Assembly: GCA_902795625.1 (NCBI GenBank)
Contig: CADBLW010000327.1
Span: forward strand, 1-8,730
DNA length: 8,730 bases
Source of the DNA: an uncultured Lachnospiraceae bacterium
GTDB lineage: Bacteria; Bacillota; Clostridia; Lachnospirales; Lachnospiraceae
Direction: 5' to 3'
This document shows positions 6,511 through 8,730 of this stretch, piece by piece (within the stretch, counting starts at the first letter, position 1; each line of letters starts with the position of its first letter). A program made the position numbers and the translations under genes. A model generated the notes under the pieces. It ran no database searches. It was given only the letters and a program-made list of their open reading frames with translations, and was not told where the DNA came from.

Positions 6511-7989
6511 GTGAACAAACGGGAGTTGTTGAGCAGCATGCGGGATCGGGTTGCCGAGATCCGCGATGGTATGAGCAAGGTTGAGGAGCATCTCTATGAG
6601 ATTTCCGACTGCATCGACGCGAAGAAATTCCTTTCCCCGGAATCCACCGGAAGCGTGATGGAGAACCTTGACAAGATTGAGAAAGCGAGCGCGTTCTGCC
6701 GGGATCAGTATGAGGAACTGAGCGGCGATCCGTTCGGTTTTGACCGGTTGGATGATCTGGAGGCGAGCCTGGACCGCATGGATGTCGTGCTCACCAACAG
6801 CGAGGAGGTTGAGTCCGCGCTTAAATTCCGGGAGCTTTCCTGCGAGGATGAGTCTGCCGTGACGGCGCTCACGGATGCGCAGGGAACGCTTAAGGGAATC
6901 ATCGGGGAGGCGGATTCGATGACGCTTGCGAAAAATGATGACACTCTCGCAAGCCTGAAGCCTTACGCTCTGTTTATGAAGGCGTTCGGCGAGAAGCGCA
7001 TGGTGGATGTGCTTGATTACATTCCGAAACTCAGAGAATGCTTCGCGGATGAGCTTGTGGCGGCGCTTCTTGACAAGCAGATCAAGTGCGCGGAGCCCGA
7101 GAGGACCGTGGAGGCTGAGCCGGAGATCGAAATCCCCGTCGGTGACGGCGAGCAGGAGGAGGCGGAAGCCGTGATCGAGGTTACGGTTGCCGCGGAGAGC
7201 GAAGAGCCCGAAGCCCCGGAAGCACCCGAAGAGCCTGAAGAGCCGGAACAGCCGGAAGAGCCCGAGGAGCCGGAAGCACCTGAGGAGCCTGAGGAACCCG
7301 CAGAGCCGGAGATCGGCATCACGGTTGAGGATGACGAGCCTGAGGCTGAGGAGCCTGCCATTGAGGTTACCGTTGAGAACGACGAGGCCGAGGACACGGA
7401 GCCTGAGATCGAAGTTCCTGCGGAAAATGACGAGCCCGAGGATGCGGAGCCTGCCATTGCGGTTACCGTAGAGAACGACGAGCCCGAGGATGCGGAGCCC
7501 GCCATTGCGATCACCGTAGAGAGCGACGAGCCCGAGGATACCGAGCCTGCGATCGAAGTTCCTGCTGAGAGTGACGAGCCCGAGGATGCCGAGCCCTCCA
7601 TCGAGATCCCGGTAGAGAATGATGAGCCCGGGGACCCGGAGATCAAGATCGCAGTGAGCGTAGAGGAGAGCAACGAGCCGGAAGTCAGCTTTCTGTTTGA
7701 CAAGGACAAGGCGGAGGAGGATACTGATACTCCGGTACCGCCGGTTGACGACGAAGAAACTGCAGAGCCGGAGATCGAGGTACCTGTGGATTCGGAGGAG
7801 GAAGCAGACGAGCCCATCGTCGAGATCCCGGTCGACGGAGACGAGATTGTCGAAGCAGTTGCGGAAGATATTGCTGAGGTTGCGGCGGATGTTGTCGAGG
7901 AGGCAGCACCCGTAGAGCCCGAGAAGCCCGCAGAGCCGGAGAAGGCTCCGGAGAAGAAGGAGGGCGGTTTCTTCAGCCGCTGGTTCTGA
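6511..7989 (+). CDS. Acidic Glu/Pro repeat protein of unknown function
   Basis: I do not recognise this 492-residue protein. Residues 1-193 are charged and probably helical (KRELLSSMRDRVAEIRDGM near the start), without a signal peptide or membrane segment. Residues 231-267 are Glu-x-Pro triplets. Residues 273-384 are seven in-register 16-residue repeats of the form ENDEPEDAEPAIAVTV. Looser copies follow (AEPEIEVPVDSEEEADEP), then an Ala/Val/Glu stretch (about 448-468) and a Lys/Pro-rich linker ending in GGFFSRWF (485-492). It is very acidic, except for the basic aromatic tail, which could be a docking or membrane-touching peptide. The start is GTG 6511, nine bases after GGAGG (6497-6501); the in-frame ATG at 6466 has no ribosome site. 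It lies 91 bases after the GH5 gene. Possible roles include a flexible linker, scaffold or cation-binding protein; all are speculative. Confidence 0.8.
   Translation: MNKRELLSSMRDRVAEIRDGMSKVEEHLYEISDCIDAKKFLSPESTGSVMENLDKIEKASAFCRDQYEELSGDPFGFDRLDDLEASLDRMDVVLTNSEEVESALKFRELSCEDESAVTALTDAQGTLKGIIGEADSMTLAKNDDTLASLKPYALFMKAFGEKRMVDVLDYIPKLRECFADELVAALLDKQIKCAEPERTVEAEPEIEIPVGDGEQEEAEAVIEVTVAAESEEPEAPEAPEEPEEPEQPEEPEEPEAPEEPEEPAEPEIGITVEDDEPEAEEPAIEVTVENDEAEDTEPEIEVPAENDEPEDAEPAIAVTVENDEPEDAEPAIAITVESDEPEDTEPAIEVPAESDEPEDAEPSIEIPVENDEPGDPEIKIAVSVEESNEPEVSFLFDKDKAEEDTDTPVPPVDDEETAEPEIEVPVDSEEEADEPIVEIPVDGDEIVEAVAEDIAEVAADVVEEAAPVEPEKPAEPEKAPEKKEGGFFSRWF
7201..7311 (+). repeat. Glu-x-Pro triplet tract inside the acidic protein
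   Basis: About a dozen three-residue units (EEP, EAP, EQP) encoded by 9-base units such as GAGGAGCCG and GAAGCACCC. Synonymous codons vary, so the peptide pattern is kept better than the DNA. Such tracts are expected to form stiff, extended, negatively charged linkers. Confidence 0.85.
7327..7662 (+). repeat. Seven tandem 48-base repeats encoding 16-residue units
   Basis: The units start at 7327, 7375, 7423, 7471, 7519, 7567 and 7615 with no change in length. They share the pattern E-(N/S/D)-D-E-(P/A)-E-D-x-E-P-x-I-x-(V/I)-(T/P)-(V/A), strongest in units 2-6. Units 3 and 4 differ at five of 48 bases by my count, mostly synonymous, pointing to recent duplication or gene conversion. Each unit pairs an acidic segment with a short beta-prone segment such as AIAVTV. 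The repeats lie inside the acidic protein gene and are not CRISPR. Confidence 0.9.
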
Positions 7990-8025
7990 TACGCGCCGCG
8001 CATGCCGCGCACGTGAAGATTTGCC

Positions 8026-8053
8026 TTTACATTTTCCGATGATGTGTTAAAAT
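8026..8053 (+). promoter_or_regulatory. Promoter for the antiporter gene, extended -10
   Basis: The -35 TTTACA (8026-8031), a 16-base spacer and the -10 TAAAAT (8048-8053) preceded by TGT (TGTTAAAAT). Transcription would begin near 8060, inside the left arm of the hairpin at 8056-8089. The antiporter therefore appears to be a separate transcription unit with a leader of about 120 bases. Confidence 0.6.
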
Positions 8054-8055
8054 AT

Positions 8056-8089
8056 TCCGAGGAATCGTCGATGTCGGCGGTTCCTCGGA
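8056..8089 (+). terminator. Strong hairpin: terminator of the acidic gene and/or start of the antiporter leader
   Basis: TCCGAGGAA (8056-8064) and TTCCTCGGA (8081-8089) form a perfect nine-pair stem with a 16-base loop. After one mismatch, flanking A and T bases extend the stem. TTATTT (8090-8095) follows, a weak U-run, so it could end transcription from the acidic gene 67 bases upstream. Because it also lies over the predicted start point of the antiporter promoter, its 3' arm would be part of the antiporter leader. The structure is certain; the role is not. Confidence 0.5.
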
Positions 8090-8103
8090 TTATTTATGTG
8101 TGA

Positions 8104-8169
8104 CCCGGTTGCCGCGGAGGCAGCTTGCCCCGTGAAACGGCATTTTCACCGCAGGCAGGCAACATCGGG
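8104..8169 (+). promoter_or_regulatory. Folded leader element before the antiporter gene, possible riboswitch
   Basis: A long closing stem pairs CCCG (8104-8107) with CGGG (8166-8169) and, after a two-base bulge, GTTGCC (8108-8113) with GGCAAC (8158-8163). Inside it, GCGG/CCGC (8114-8117 with 8149-8152), GGCA/TGCC (8119-8122 with 8126-8129) and CCGT/ACGG (8130-8133 with 8137-8140) can form a branched fold; GTGAAA/TTTCAC (8132-8137 with 8144-8149) is a competing stem. The closing stem ends three bases before the ribosome site GGAGG (8173-8177). The position before an ion transporter suggests a cation sensor, but I could not match the Mn2+ (yybP-ykoY) core or another class from memory. Confidence 0.35.
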
Positions 8170-8181
8170 GACGGAGGAATC

Positions 8182-8730
8182 ATGATTTCAGTATTGTCAT
8201 TTTGGGAGAATTACATCACGAATCCGACACTGCTTCGGATCGTGACCAACCCTTATCTTTTGTTTGTCATCGGTCTGGTGCTGCTGATCAAGGGCGGCGA
8301 CTGGTTTGTCGACGGTGCCTCGGGCATCGCCAAGAGGTATCATGTTCCGGAGCTGCTGATCGGTGCGACGGTGGTATCCATCGGAACAACGCTGCCGGAG
8401 GTCATGGTGTCCTCGGGCGCCGCGTTCAAGGGCATGGGCGACATTGCCTACGGCAACGCGATCGGTTCGGTCATCTGCAACACGGCGTTGATCGCGGCGG
8501 TCACGGTTGCAGTAAAGCCGTCTAAAACAGAGCGCAAGACACTGATCCTGCCGGTTGTCAGCTTCTTCCTGGCAGCGACCGTGTACTGCGTTGCCGCGTA
8601 CGGGGTCGGACGGTTTACACGACCGATCGGTATCATTCTTCTCATGATGTTTGTCATCTACATGGTGATCACGATCCGCCAGGCGGTCGTCGGCATGAAA
8701 AGCGCACAGAAGGAAACGGTTCTGTCATCC
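8182..8730 (+). CDS. CaCA-family Na+/Ca2+ antiporter, N-terminal half (cut by window edge)
   Basis: 183 residues are open to the window end without a stop. The protein is an inner-membrane cation exchanger expected to move Ca2+ (or a related ion) against Na+ or H+. Hydrophobic segments lie at about 24-37, 56-72, 93-111, 119-141 and 148-165. The first alpha-repeat is clear: IGATVVSIGTTLPEVMVSS (60-78), with the ion-binding Glu73, then YGNAIGSVICNTALI (90-104) with Asn92. Val97 stands where most relatives have Asn or Asp (GSN/GSD), so ion choice may differ. The second alpha-repeat lies outside the window. ATG 8182 has GGAGG at 8173-8177. It has its own promoter and a structured leader, so it is probably not part of the upstream operon. 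Confidence 0.9.
   Translation, partial: MISVLSFWENYITNPTLLRIVTNPYLLFVIGLVLLIKGGDWFVDGASGIAKRYHVPELLIGATVVSIGTTLPEVMVSSGAAFKGMGDIAYGNAIGSVICNTALIAAVTVAVKPSKTERKTLILPVVSFFLAATVYCVAAYGVGRFTRPIGIILLMMFVIYMVITIRQAVVGMKSAQKETVLSS

Noticed and set aside
7327..7662. CRISPR-like regular repeats
   Set aside because: The repeats are directly tandem without spacers, keep a coding frame and vary at synonymous sites.
7017..8012. 331-residue Ser/Gly-rich minus-strand open frame
   Set aside because: The Ser-rich repeats are the mirror of Glu/Pro codons in the acidic protein, and no ribosome site precedes its start.

Overview
The window looks like chromosomal DNA of an anaerobic, plant-glycan-using Clostridia bacterium, most likely a fairly GC-rich member of the Lachnospiraceae or a relative. 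This is inferred from strong GGAGG-type ribosome sites, TTG and GTG starts, extended -10 promoters, an oxygen/NO-detoxifying flavodiiron protein with a short-spaced rubredoxin, a ferredoxin-like aldo/keto reductase, and two glycoside hydrolases without export signals. No mobile element, RNA gene or CRISPR array was seen.

Layout: (1) 1-888, minus strand: the N-terminal part of a GH120-type beta-xylosidase, cut by the window edge. (2) 889-1224: a 336-base divergent control region with one promoter on each strand and a hairpin-rich leader before trxA. (3) 1225-6419, plus strand: five closely spaced genes: thioredoxin; a one-chain flavodiiron/flavin reductase/rubredoxin protein (an FprA-Hrb fusion); a 4Fe-4S aldo/keto reductase; a HAD phosphatase; and a cytoplasmic GH5 family protein whose usual Asn-Glu acid/base pair reads Gly-Asp. 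(4) 6511-7989: a very acidic protein with a helical N-terminal part, Glu-Pro triplets, seven tandem 16-residue repeats and a GGFFSRWF tail. (5) 7990-8181: an extended -10 promoter, a strong hairpin at the predicted transcription start and a second folded leader element. (6) 8182-8730: the N-terminal half of a CaCA-type Na+/Ca2+ antiporter, cut by the window edge.

The first three genes of the plus-strand run fit an oxidative/nitrosative defence and redox unit: thioredoxin handles thiols, the fusion protein reduces O2 or NO with NAD(P)H electrons, and the aldo/keto reductase links carbonyl chemistry to iron-sulphur electron transfer. The next genes concern sugar metabolism (HAD phosphatase, GH5), and the GH120 enzyme across the divergent promoter adds xylo-oligosaccharide cleavage inside the cell. 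The acidic repeat protein has no function I can recognise.

The points most worth a second look are the Gly-Asp replacement in the GH5 active site, the acidic repeat protein, and the two structured 5' leaders, above all the antiporter leader, where the octamer GAGGAATC occurs once in the first hairpin and again over the ribosome site.
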